Assembly (NCBI GenBank): GCA_029098205.1
Contig: JAQXNW010000121.1
Coordinates: 1-5,785, forward strand
Reading direction: 5' to 3'
Length of the DNA stretch: 5,785 nucleotides
DNA from: Eubacteriales bacterium
GTDB lineage: Bacteria; Bacillota; Clostridia; Peptostreptococcales; Anaerovoracaceae
A program made the position numbers and the translations under genes. Shown here piece by piece: positions 1-4,792 of the stretch. How positions within the stretch are numbered: the stretch's first letter is position 1; every line of letters starts with the position of its first letter. The notes below the pieces were generated by a model. The model was not told where the DNA came from, did no database searches, and worked only from the letters and a program-made list of their open reading frames with translations.

Positions 1-53
1 TGGGAGGTTGGGAGAACACCTGTATCCGTTGAATACAGCATAAAAAACAAAGA

Positions 54-77
54 ACTCCCCCTCAAATGGGGGGGAGT
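54..77 (-). terminator. Hairpin followed by a T-rich run, possible terminator
   Basis: An 8-bp perfect stem (ACTCCCCC at 54-61 pairing with GGGGGAGT at 70-77) has an 8-base loop. Read on the minus strand it is followed by TCTTTGTTTTTT (53-42), which is intrinsic-terminator-like. It lies about 195 bases beyond the LuxR-type gene's stop and behind a stronger terminator at 147-192. It could be a backup terminator or belong to something else. Confidence 0.5.
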
Positions 78-85
78 ACGCTCAG

Positions 86-132
86 AAATGCCTGATGCAG
101 GATCAAAGCCCAATTATTCTGCTCAGGCATTT
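86..132. repeat. Long inverted repeat (10 + 4 bp stem)
   Basis: AAATGCCTGA (86-95) is the exact reverse complement of TCAGGCATTT (123-132). Inside it, GCAG (97-100) pairs with CTGC (119-122) after a one-base bulge, leaving an 18-base loop. Only three or four T residues follow on either strand, so it is a poor intrinsic terminator. A perfect 10-bp palindrome, TTGTATACAA, overlaps its right edge at 132-141. Function not recognised. Confidence 0.6.
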
Positions 133-146
133 TGTATACAAGAAAA

Positions 147-192
147 GAGGCTGCCGCACCCGGCATAATTTTTTGCCTAATGCAACAGCCCC
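147..192 (-). terminator. Strong bidirectional intrinsic terminator after the LuxR-type gene
   Basis: A 12-bp stem, allowing G-T wobbles, joins 147-158 (GAGGCTGCCGCA) to 181-192 (TGCAACAGCCCC). A short inner stem GGCA/TGCC sits in the loop. On the minus strand it is followed by TCTTTTCTTG, and it lies about 80 bases after the regulator's TAA stop. On the plus strand it is followed by GTTTTTATTTT, so it should also stop transcription entering from the left edge. Confidence 0.75.
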
Positions 193-270
193 GTTTTTAT
201 TTTCCTAATGTTCGTTTCTTATGCCGGATTAGATTTCGCTCCTCATCCCTCCCAAAAAGCCGCATCACTA

Positions 271-1350
271 TTAAATCGAGAAAATCTTGATCATCATCTC
301 ACCGCGATTTCGAACTTCCATTTTACGAAAAATATTCTTAAAATGTTCCTTCACCGTATTGATGCTGATATGAAGCTCTTCCGCTATCTCATTGTTTCGA
401 TATCCCTTGATCACAAGCTCAACCACCGCTTTCTCCCGCTCTGTCAGAGAATATTGCGTAAAAAGGCTGGAAATACTTGCTGTCAGAAAACTACGGAACC
501 ATGTCGATGAAAAGATTGAAACTGGGTAATAAGTCTTGATATTGCCTTCCGAATCTAGCACATTATATACCAAAACTTCCAGAATATAATCTTCCTGAAC
601 CATCGTCTGCTGAATATTCAGCTGCCGCCGTTTCATTTCAACGACATGCTTCTTCACCTCTGCTGCAAACGCCTCCATTGCCTCGGAAAACAGTGTTTTC
701 TTCGTTATGCAGCTGATCCTATGTATTGCCAAATTATTAAAGCGAAGAACTTTAAATTCTTCATCATAGAGAACGATACCGAACGTCAACATTTCATAAA
801 CAAGAGAATCAATATAATTATTTCTCGCAGCGATTTCATCACCGATGAATCCGCTCATTCGATGGCGCAGGACATCCGCCACGATCTCACAGATCTCCAA
901 CTCCTCTTCTGAAAACGGTTGCGAAGCATCCGTTCGAAACAGCCGAATCCCTGACCCATTATTTTCCGAATTAAACGCGACAAACTCAGTGATTCCGGCT
1001 TCTTTAAGCCGCATAGGATACACATGATTCCGAAACGAATCTGTCTTTTCGGTTTCATACCGCGTCGTCCTGCTGATTGCCATCCCCGAAGCTCTGTGTC
1101 CGAAATCGAAAACTGGATCGTTAATATAAAATCCCGGCCGGCTTATTGCTACGAAGCGCGGATCGTCCCGCGTATCCATAAATACATTCCGTAATTCCCC
1201 AAAATCTCCAATGTCCAGATAAACCGCGGCATCATACGGCACAACAAAATAAAGCAATTTGATTGCGGACTGCATCGGATCCGGCGTTGACGCTAATGTA
1301 ACGATATAATTAATCAATTTCTTATAATTCGCTTCCGAAATCACGCGCAT
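271..1350 (-). CDS. LuxR-family transcriptional regulator with GAF-like and PAS-like sensory regions
   Basis: This 359-residue cytoplasmic protein ends in a typical LuxR/NarL helix-turn-helix (about 302-359). It begins LTEREKAVVELV, includes NNEIAEELHIS, and has the recognition-helix signature SINTVKEHFKNI followed by RKMEVRNR. Residues about 10-165 look like a GAF-type sensory domain, ending in an acidic FSEEELEICEIVADVL helix. Residues about 170-290 (from NNYIDSLVYEMLTFGIVLYD onward) look PAS-like; both sensory assignments are by pattern only. There is no receiver domain with a phosphoryl-accepting Asp and no autoinducer-type N-terminus that I recognise, so a small-molecule-binding regulator is likely. 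The ATG at 1350 follows GAGGTGAG with rather short spacing. It has its own promoter (1393-1421) and a terminator (147-192), so it is probably monocistronic. Its target is unknown; the metabolic genes upstream are candidates, but an insertion-sequence scar separates them. Confidence 0.9.
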   Translation of the reverse strand: MRVISEANYKKLINYIVTLASTPDPMQSAIKLLYFVVPYDAAVYLDIGDFGELRNVFMDTRDDPRFVAISRPGFYINDPVFDFGHRASGMAISRTTRYETEKTDSFRNHVYPMRLKEAGITEFVAFNSENNGSGIRLFRTDASQPFSEEELEICEIVADVLRHRMSGFIGDEIAARNNYIDSLVYEMLTFGIVLYDEEFKVLRFNNLAIHRISCITKKTLFSEAMEAFAAEVKKHVVEMKRRQLNIQQTMVQEDYILEVLVYNVLDSEGNIKTYYPVSIFSSTWFRSFLTASISSLFTQYSLTEREKAVVELVIKGYRNNEIAEELHISINTVKEHFKNIFRKMEVRNRGEMMIKIFSI

Positions 1351-1392
1351 CTCACCTCATTTTTTCTGCCTTGTCTATTTCTGTCATACAAA

Positions 1393-1421
1393 ATAATCGT
1401 AATAATATTCTGATATTTCAA
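1393..1421 (-). promoter_or_regulatory. Candidate sigma-A promoter of the LuxR-type gene
   Basis: On the minus strand, TTGAAA (1421-1416) is separated by exactly 17 bases from GATTAT (1398-1393). The -35 box is good and the -10 box matches consensus at 4 of 6 positions. The surroundings are strongly AT-rich. The predicted start leaves a leader of about 35 bases before the ATG at 1350. This is by inspection only. Confidence 0.5.
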
Positions 1422-1592
1422 TTATATCTTCCCGACCACCGATTGCAAGAAAAAATCTGTGCCCAGGCACCACGATTTTTCCCCGCCCCTCAATCCGCAG
1501 ACATCCCTACAAACCTTCTAAGCGGAAAAAGAAAAAAACAGCAGCAATCTTGATATGCACCCAGAAAACTGGATACATGATCTGAACTAAGT

Positions 1593-1904
1593 CTAACACA
1601 TAGATGCTTCCCTGTATTTTACAGGGGCATCCAATTTGTTTTTCCCTTGATTCTTTTGTTGTAATAATATATATACTCTTTGACCACTCACGAATTCGGA
1701 ATCCTTTTGCGGTCTGCCATTTCTCATATAAAAAAGGCAAGTATGTCCCAACTCCTCATATTTGTGTTTCCAACTCCATAACAGACTGCTATTAATTCCG
1801 GCTGAAATGGCTACCGAATTGATCAATTCTCCTGCAAGAGTTCTGACAACAAGTTCTAAACGTTCTTCTGCAGTCCATTCCTTGTTACGACCTGTACAAT
1901 TCAA
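1593..1904 (-). pseudogene. Truncated IS3-type transposase OrfA (helix-turn-helix part)
   Basis: The first 71 residues look like the OrfA DNA-binding protein of IS3/IS150 elements. They have a W-T-A-E-E-R-L-E-L-V opening (10-19), a helix-turn-helix around 28-53 ending in W-K-H-K-Y-E-E-L-G, and the G-R-P-x-K motif at 63-67. After residue 71 the sequence no longer resembles OrfA: the expected leucine-zipper coiled coil is missing and the frame stops at 103 residues. The only start in this frame is a TTG at 1904, with GGAGG just two bases upstream, too close for good initiation. Upstream, an in-frame TGA (1919-1917) separates it from an ATG at 1955 whose reading continues into the same frame, so the original N-terminus may have been broken by a nonsense mutation. 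OrfB is absent. Almost certainly non-functional. Confidence 0.65.
1603..1631. repeat. Near-perfect 12-bp inverted repeat inside the IS remnant
   Basis: CCCTGTA (1610-1616) pairs with TACAGGG (1620-1626) around a 3-base loop. The stem extends through GATGC (1603-1607) and GCATC (1627-1631) with a two-base bulge. On the plus strand GTTTTT follows seven bases later, but no gene enters from that side. It is probably part of the element's right-hand end. Confidence 0.5.
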
Positions 1905-2141
1905 TACCTCCGGGCCTCAGACTTCCTCGACTCTGGCCCATACACGGATCTTCATATGGAAATTCTATGTATTAATCCCATCCGGAGTTTCCGGGTAGAC
2001 ACCTTTGCAATACATTTCGATACATTTTTGAACTCATTTGAGTAACGCATAAAAGCAGCCACTTTGCTGGTTGTTCAGTAAAGAGGGTACATATTACATA
2101 TCATCCCGTCACTCTTTTTTATTTTATCCGAGTAGGACGAA

Positions 2142-2271
2142 GAACCCACGGAGGGGTTCGATGATGACATTCCTGCCGACGGCCAAGCGCCCGCGCGGAG
2201 GCCGAGGCATGGAATGTCACATGCAAAGCCCGCCCGCGGGAATCTGATTTTTCTTCCCGCGGACTGCGGGC
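2142..2271. other. GC-rich block of three consecutive hairpins, possible structured RNA or palindromic repeat
   Basis: Three stem-loops follow one another in a gene-free, visibly GC-rich stretch. Hairpin 1 pairs GAACCC (2142-2147) with GGGTTC (2154-2159). Hairpin 2 (2165-2219) pairs TGACATTCC with GGAATGTCA, then TGCC with GGCA, then CGGCC with GGCCG, with small bulges. Hairpin 3 (2228-2271) pairs GCCCGC with GCGGGC and CCGCGGGAA with TTCCCGCGG around an 11-base loop, with TGCA/TGCA possibly extending its base. The flanks are AT-rich. No known RNA family was recognised and the strand is undetermined. An open frame crosses it on the minus strand but shows no protein-like pattern. Confidence 0.5.
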
Positions 2272-2308
2272 GCCTGCAGTCCCTGCATCCTCCGCCAGAT
2301 GTAATTTT

Positions 2309-2356
2309 AAAAACCGCTGGAATCAGCCAAAACGGTTGAAATTCCAGCGGTTTTTT
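2309..2356 (-). terminator. Strong bidirectional terminator hairpin
   Basis: A perfect 15-bp stem pairs AAAAACCGCTGGAAT (2309-2323) with ATTCCAGCGGTTTTT (2341-2355). An inner CAGCC/GGTTG stem continues the helix after a two-base bulge. The A-tract and T-tract flanks make it work on either strand. On the minus strand it lies about 115 bases past the dioxygenase stop and would be the distal terminator of that operon. The T-run on the plus strand is slightly longer. Confidence 0.75.
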
Positions 2357-2393
2357 AGTGTAAAAAGCGTTACATTTTATGGCAAAATAAGGC

Positions 2394-2420
2394 AAAAAAG
2401 TGCCCATTTTTGGGTCCACT
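2394..2420 (-). terminator. Proximal terminator-like hairpin after the dioxygenase gene
   Basis: On the minus strand AGTG and CCCA on one side pair with TGGG and CACT on the other (2399-2406 with 2411-2420), with a two-base bulge and a four-base loop. Six T residues follow (2399-2394), overlapping the stem end. It lies about 50 bases after the dioxygenase stop and is weaker than the hairpin at 2309-2356. Confidence 0.45.
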
Positions 2421-2444
2421 ATGCCACACTTTATGCCACACTTT
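2421..2444. repeat. Exact 12-bp tandem duplication
   Basis: ATGCCACACTTT occurs twice head to tail (2421-2432 and 2433-2444), between the dioxygenase stop and its proximal terminator. A looser near-duplicate (GGCAAAATAA then GGCAAAAAAG) follows at 2381-2400. No function is evident; replication slippage in a non-coding stretch is the simplest reading. Confidence 0.6.
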
Positions 2445-2469
2445 TTCAGAAGCCGGCCGCAATTTCCGA

Positions 2470-3240
2470 TTATCCCCAGATAAACCCGGTCATTGCCATC
2501 GATCCTAAATTGCAAACATTATTGAATACATGTGCCTTGTTCCCGTCCGCTACGCCGAGGCAATAGACCAACGGCAGATAGTGCTCGGGAGTCGGAACGG
2601 CATAGGCTGCCTCCGGGCCATCGGTATAATGAATGACTTTGTCCCTGACTCCGGTCTTGACGGCGTCAACGATGTAGTCGTTAAAGGCGTGCGTCATTTC
2701 GGTTCCATCGGGATTGTCCCATTCCACACGGCGAAGATTATGCACTACATTTCCGCTTCCGAAAATCAGATACCCCTCCTCACGAAGCGCAGAAAGCTTC
2801 TGGCCGATCTGCCAGCATTCTTCCGCTTTCCGCGTACTGTCAACCGAAAGCTGAACGACCGGGATGTCTGCCTTAGGAAACATGTGGACAAGAACTGTCC
2901 AGGTGCCATGATCAATGCCCCAGGAATCGTCAATGGAAACCAGGCCGCCAAGAACTGCCTGAATCCTGTTCGTCAGACCCGGATCACCGGTTACAGGATA
3001 TTTTACCTGATACAGCTCTTCCGGAAATCCGTACATATCATAAACCTGTCTTGGATTAACCGCACTCTGGGTATAGGTTCCTTCTGTGTACCAATGAGCG
3101 GAAATGGCCAGAATTGCCTTCGGCTTCCCGTATTCCGCAATCACATTTCTGCCGACTGTCTCCATGCCGGCGGTAATCTCATTGTTTTCCAGCGCGATCA
3201 TCGGACTGCCATGACCGGAAAAAATAACGGGTGCGCGCAT
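2470..3240 (-). CDS. ygiD: DODA/LigB-type extradiol ring-cleavage dioxygenase (4,5-DOPA dioxygenase extradiol family)
   Basis: At 256 residues this is close to the usual length for the family (about 260-270). The ends match its layout: SGHGSPM at 8-14, SAHWYTEG at 47-54, SWGIDHGTWTVL at 106-117, FGSGNVVHNLRR at 160-171 and TPEHYLPL at 217-224. The expected metal-binding and catalytic histidines are H10, H49 and H220, with H111 and H167 in the other conserved motifs. Characterised relatives are zinc/iron enzymes opening catechol rings such as L-DOPA with O2; the natural bacterial substrate is often unknown. It is soluble and cytoplasmic, with no signal peptide. The ATG at 3240 is preceded by a strong GGAGGATG site. 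It starts 60 bases after the flavoprotein gene, with no terminator between, so the two are probably co-transcribed from the promoter at 3772-3744. The family call is firm; the substrate and the need for O2 in this host are uncertain. Confidence 0.9.
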   Translation of the reverse strand: MRAPVIFSGHGSPMIALENNEITAGMETVGRNVIAEYGKPKAILAISAHWYTEGTYTQSAVNPRQVYDMYGFPEELYQVKYPVTGDPGLTNRIQAVLGGLVSIDDSWGIDHGTWTVLVHMFPKADIPVVQLSVDSTRKAEECWQIGQKLSALREEGYLIFGSGNVVHNLRRVEWDNPDGTEMTHAFNDYIVDAVKTGVRDKVIHYTDGPEAAYAVPTPEHYLPLVYCLGVADGNKAHVFNNVCNLGSMAMTGFIWG

Positions 3241-3300
3241 TTATATCATCCTCCGTTCTGAGAAGCATCCACTGCCTTTTCGCATTACTGCCGGCTTTTT

Positions 3301-3702
3301 TCAGACATCAAATTCCTCAATCAAATCCAGCATTCCGCGGATTTCCGCATGGCCGTTCTCCAGATAGAAAAGACCCATTTCCCAGCCGTTCTTATCATAC
3401 ATGGCCATAATCTCCGGCATGGCCCGGCGGACCTTCTCAAGAAGAGCATCGTCCTTCACAATTTTGACGGTCCCATCGTAGCGAAGAAATTTATTTTTGT
3501 TCAACGCAAGAATTTCCACCTTGGGATTTTCTGTCAGCTGTCTATACACATTCTTGAACGTGCCGCAGCCAAAGTACAGCCTGCCTCCGTCCAGCATATA
3601 AAACCCGAACGGTCTTCCTTTCGGCTGATCCCCATCAATTGTCAAAAAGTCAAAAACCTTAGCCTCATCCAGAAATTCATTGATTTTTTCTATGTTTGTC
3701 AT
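3301..3702 (-). CDS. Pyridoxamine 5'-phosphate oxidase-family protein (FMN-binding split barrel)
   Basis: The protein has 133 residues, the size of the small single-domain members of this fold. An N-terminal helix (MTNIEKINEFLDEAK) leads into strands with FLTIDGDQPKGRPFGF (19-34), LYFGCGTFKNVYRQL (42-56) and a PKVEILALN strand. The R-P-F-G-F and T-x-K-N-V-Y-R-Q-L segments are where such proteins typically hold the FMN phosphate and ring. True PdxH is longer (about 210-230 residues), so this is not expected to make pyridoxal phosphate. An FMN- or F420-type reductase or a nitroimidazole-resistance-like role are alternatives. The frame is open up to an ATG at 3786, but I chose the ATG at 3702: it has AGGAAGAG at good spacing, and the promoter lies inside the longer frame. 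It is the first gene of an operon with the dioxygenase, and may reduce or handle the same substrate. Confidence 0.85.
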   Translation of the reverse strand: MTNIEKINEFLDEAKVFDFLTIDGDQPKGRPFGFYMLDGGRLYFGCGTFKNVYRQLTENPKVEILALNKNKFLRYDGTVKIVKDDALLEKVRRAMPEIMAMYDKNGWEMGLFYLENGHAEIRGMLDLIEEFDV

Positions 3703-3743
3703 TGCAGTCTCTCTTCCTGGTGACCATGTATTAACGTGGTTCA

Positions 3744-3772
3744 ATAATACAATTGTATTAGAAGAATAACAA
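3744..3772 (-). promoter_or_regulatory. Promoter of the flavoprotein-dioxygenase operon
   Basis: On the minus strand TTGTTA (3772-3767) and TATTAT (3749-3744) are exactly 17 bases apart, a good sigma-A-type promoter. The predicted start is about 35 bases before the ATG at 3702. The spacer is largely filled by the palindrome annotated at 3745-3760. Confidence 0.65.
3745..3760. promoter_or_regulatory. Perfect 16-bp palindrome, likely operator
   Basis: TAATACAATTGTATTA is its own exact reverse complement. It covers most of the -10 box and the spacer of the promoter, where a dimeric repressor would block RNA polymerase. The size and AT-rich symmetry resemble MarR- or TetR-type operators, but no regulator of those families is in the window. 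Which protein binds is unknown. Confidence 0.55.
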
Positions 3773-4076
3773 GTACGCTTTTTCATGATTCTGATGTACC
3801 TTTATCCTGACAACTCCCACCATGATCACAGCCGGCATCGAAAATGCGTCAAAGCGAGGCATGACTGCAAAGTCTAACGAAGCCATCCAGCGCATAAGCT
3901 CGATCAACACGGTCTCCTCTGACAAGACCGGATTCCTGACATATCGAAACTCAGCATTATGGCCATCCGCCTCTTTACGTTCCGTATTCAGCGGATGAAA
4001 TTCTGAAGTGTGAAAGCATTGCCAAATCACGCTCGGAAAATCTGATTATTTCGGCGATCCGTGAATCTTCTTTCAC
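3758..4076 (-). pseudogene. Possible decayed gene fragment, unrecognised
   Basis: Between the two operons, two out-of-phase minus-strand stretches read like protein. One runs 4076-3975 (34 residues, GTG start, containing RIAEIIRFSERDLAMLSHF). The other runs 4030-3758 (90 residues from a GTG, containing FRYVRNPVLSEETVLIELMRWM and MPRFDAF). They overlap in different frames, as expected if one gene had suffered a frameshift near 3980-4000. I do not recognise the family. Neither has a convincing ribosome binding site. The longer one runs into the -35 region and palindrome of the next operon's promoter, which argues against an intact gene. It may equally be chance open frame; the region otherwise holds nothing I can name. 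Confidence 0.25.
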
Positions 4077-4154
4077 AACTTCTAAATCCTACCGTGCTGA
4101 CTTACTATCCTTCTGACCAAAAATCTCTATAGCCGAACATAACAAGCCAAAACG

Positions 4155-4181
4155 AAAAAAACGGCAGCAATTTTACTGCCG
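4155..4181 (-). terminator. Intrinsic terminator after the RidA-family gene
   Basis: On the minus strand CGGCAG (4181-4176) pairs with CTGCCG (4167-4162) around an 8-base loop, and seven T residues (4161-4155) follow immediately. The hairpin begins about 20 bases after the TAA stop at 4201 and ends the dehydratase-RidA unit. Confidence 0.8.
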
Positions 4182-4200
4182 CCGAAAAAATATTCTCTGA

Positions 4201-4587
4201 TTAAAGTACTGCTACCGCGTCCATTTCAAGCTGCGCACCGCCAGCAAATTTCACGACCTGCATCGCGATACGTCCCGGAAGATACCCATCCTTAAAATAC
4301 GTTGGATATACGGCGTTAAAATCCGCCATCTTGCTCAGATCCGTAACATAGACATTGATCTTTACAATGTCATTCATCGTACCACCGCAAGCTTCAATCG
4401 TCGCCTTCATGTTTTCCATCGCGTATTTTGCTTCAATTCGCATATCGCCATCCCCAACTATGTCGCCGGTTTCCGGATCGTCACCACAAAGTCCCGAGAT
4501 ATAGATGGTATCCCCTGCCTTGATCGCCTGCGAATACGGTGCTGTCGGCGCGGTTGCCTTCTTCGTGAAAATTACTTCCTTCTTCAT
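4201..4587 (-). CDS. ridA: RidA-family (YjgF/YER057c/UK114) enamine/imine deaminase
   Basis: The protein has 128 residues, exactly the family size, with a single chorismate-mutase-like fold that normally forms trimers in the cytosol. Visible signatures are APYSQAIKAGDTIYISG (16-32), DPETG (37-41), the MENMKATIEACGGTMNDIVKI helix region, VYVTDLSKMADFN (79-91), and the C-terminal GRIAMQVVKFAGGAQLEMDAVAV. R106 matches the catalytic arginine (R105 in E. coli RidA) and E121 the acidic partner; the usual cysteine two residues after the arginine is alanine here. Such enzymes hydrolyse 2-aminoacrylate and related imines released by PLP dehydratases, which fits the dehydratase gene upstream. The frame is open to an ATG at 4749, but the ATG at 4587 has AAGGAG six bases upstream and matches the family N-terminus; the extra 54 residues are not family-like. 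A terminator follows. Confidence 0.92.
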   Translation of the reverse strand: MKKEVIFTKKATAPTAPYSQAIKAGDTIYISGLCGDDPETGDIVGDGDMRIEAKYAMENMKATIEACGGTMNDIVKINVYVTDLSKMADFNAVYPTYFKDGYLPGRIAMQVVKFAGGAQLEMDAVAVL

Positions 4588-4660
4588 CAATTTCTCCTTA
4601 CGTGTAATCCAAATTTTCCCATCGAGTTGCCAACTTTCCGCTATTATTCTATGATTTTTC

Positions 4661-4688
4661 ATTTTAGGGAAATCCGTATCTTCGTAAA
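4661..4688 (-). promoter_or_regulatory. Candidate promoter of the RidA-family gene
   Basis: In the 205-base gap before the gene, the minus strand has TTTACG (4688-4683), a 16-base spacer, then TAAAAT (4666-4661). The -10 box is good and the -35 box moderate. With no terminator after the dehydratase, the gene may also be transcribed by read-through. The evidence is weak. Confidence 0.3.
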
Positions 4689-4728
4689 TCACCGATAAGT
4701 GTATTTTTTCTAGCTCTAATAGGTGATT
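4687..4728. repeat. Inverted repeat upstream of the RidA-family gene
   Basis: AATCACC (4687-4693) is the exact reverse complement of GGTGATT (4722-4728), with 28 bases between and partial similarity continuing outward (TCGTA / GCGA). One arm overlaps the candidate -35 box, so it could be a regulator site or an mRNA leader structure. Seven-base matches at this distance can arise by chance. Confidence 0.3.
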
Positions 4729-4792
4729 GCGATAAATATGGATCAACATTTCAGTGAATTCTATTCTTTAACTTAGCGATAAGCCTCAGTTC

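Larger units (their letters stand above)
1551..2006 (-). mobile_element. Remnant of an IS3-family (IS150-like) insertion sequence, internally deleted
   Basis: A truncated OrfA-like frame (1904-1593) lies between degenerate inverted ends. The plus strand at 1559-1574 reads ACCCAGAAAACTGGAT, and the minus strand at 1996-1980 reads ACCCGGAAACTCCGGAT. The right end begins TGATATGCACCC, in the style of IS150-group ends. The span is only about 455 bases, against about 1.2-1.5 kb for a complete element of this family, and there is no OrfB integrase (no DDE domain). GCAAT occurs on both sides (1544-1548 and 2007-2011) and could be a 5-bp target duplication. Exact ends are uncertain by several bases. 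Each end is also a small hairpin by itself (CCAG-AAAA-CTGG and CCGGA-GTT-TCCGG), so part of the end-to-end match may come from that. Confidence 0.55.

Noticed and set aside
208..912. Plus-strand open frames opposite the LuxR-type gene
   Set aside because: They are antisense shadows without ribosome sites or recognisable motifs.
2130..2300. tRNA-like look of the GC-rich block
   Set aside because: A TCGAAC-like string suggested a T-loop on the minus strand, but no acceptor stem, anticodon arm or CCA-adjacent pairing could be assembled.
2075..2515. Minus-strand open frame of 146 codons through the hairpin block
   Set aside because: It overlaps the end of the dioxygenase gene, two terminators and all three hairpins, and its translation shows no domain pattern. 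It is most likely chance.
2530..3261. Long plus-strand open frame of 243 codons
   Set aside because: It lies antisense to the dioxygenase gene, has no protein-like motifs, and its opening is a by-product of the real gene's codon use.
3703..3786. 28-residue N-terminal extension of the flavoprotein
   Set aside because: The promoter and its palindrome lie inside this stretch, so it would not be fully transcribed. The ATG at 3702 has its own AGGAAGAG site.
4588..4749. 54-residue N-terminal extension of the RidA-family protein
   Set aside because: The internal ATG at 4587 has a well-placed AAGGAG and gives the exact family length; the extension resembles no RidA sequence.
4687..4792. Riboswitch or T-box leader before the RidA-family gene
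   Set aside because: No recognisable T-box sequence, aptamer core or terminator/antiterminator pair is present; only a weak inverted repeat.
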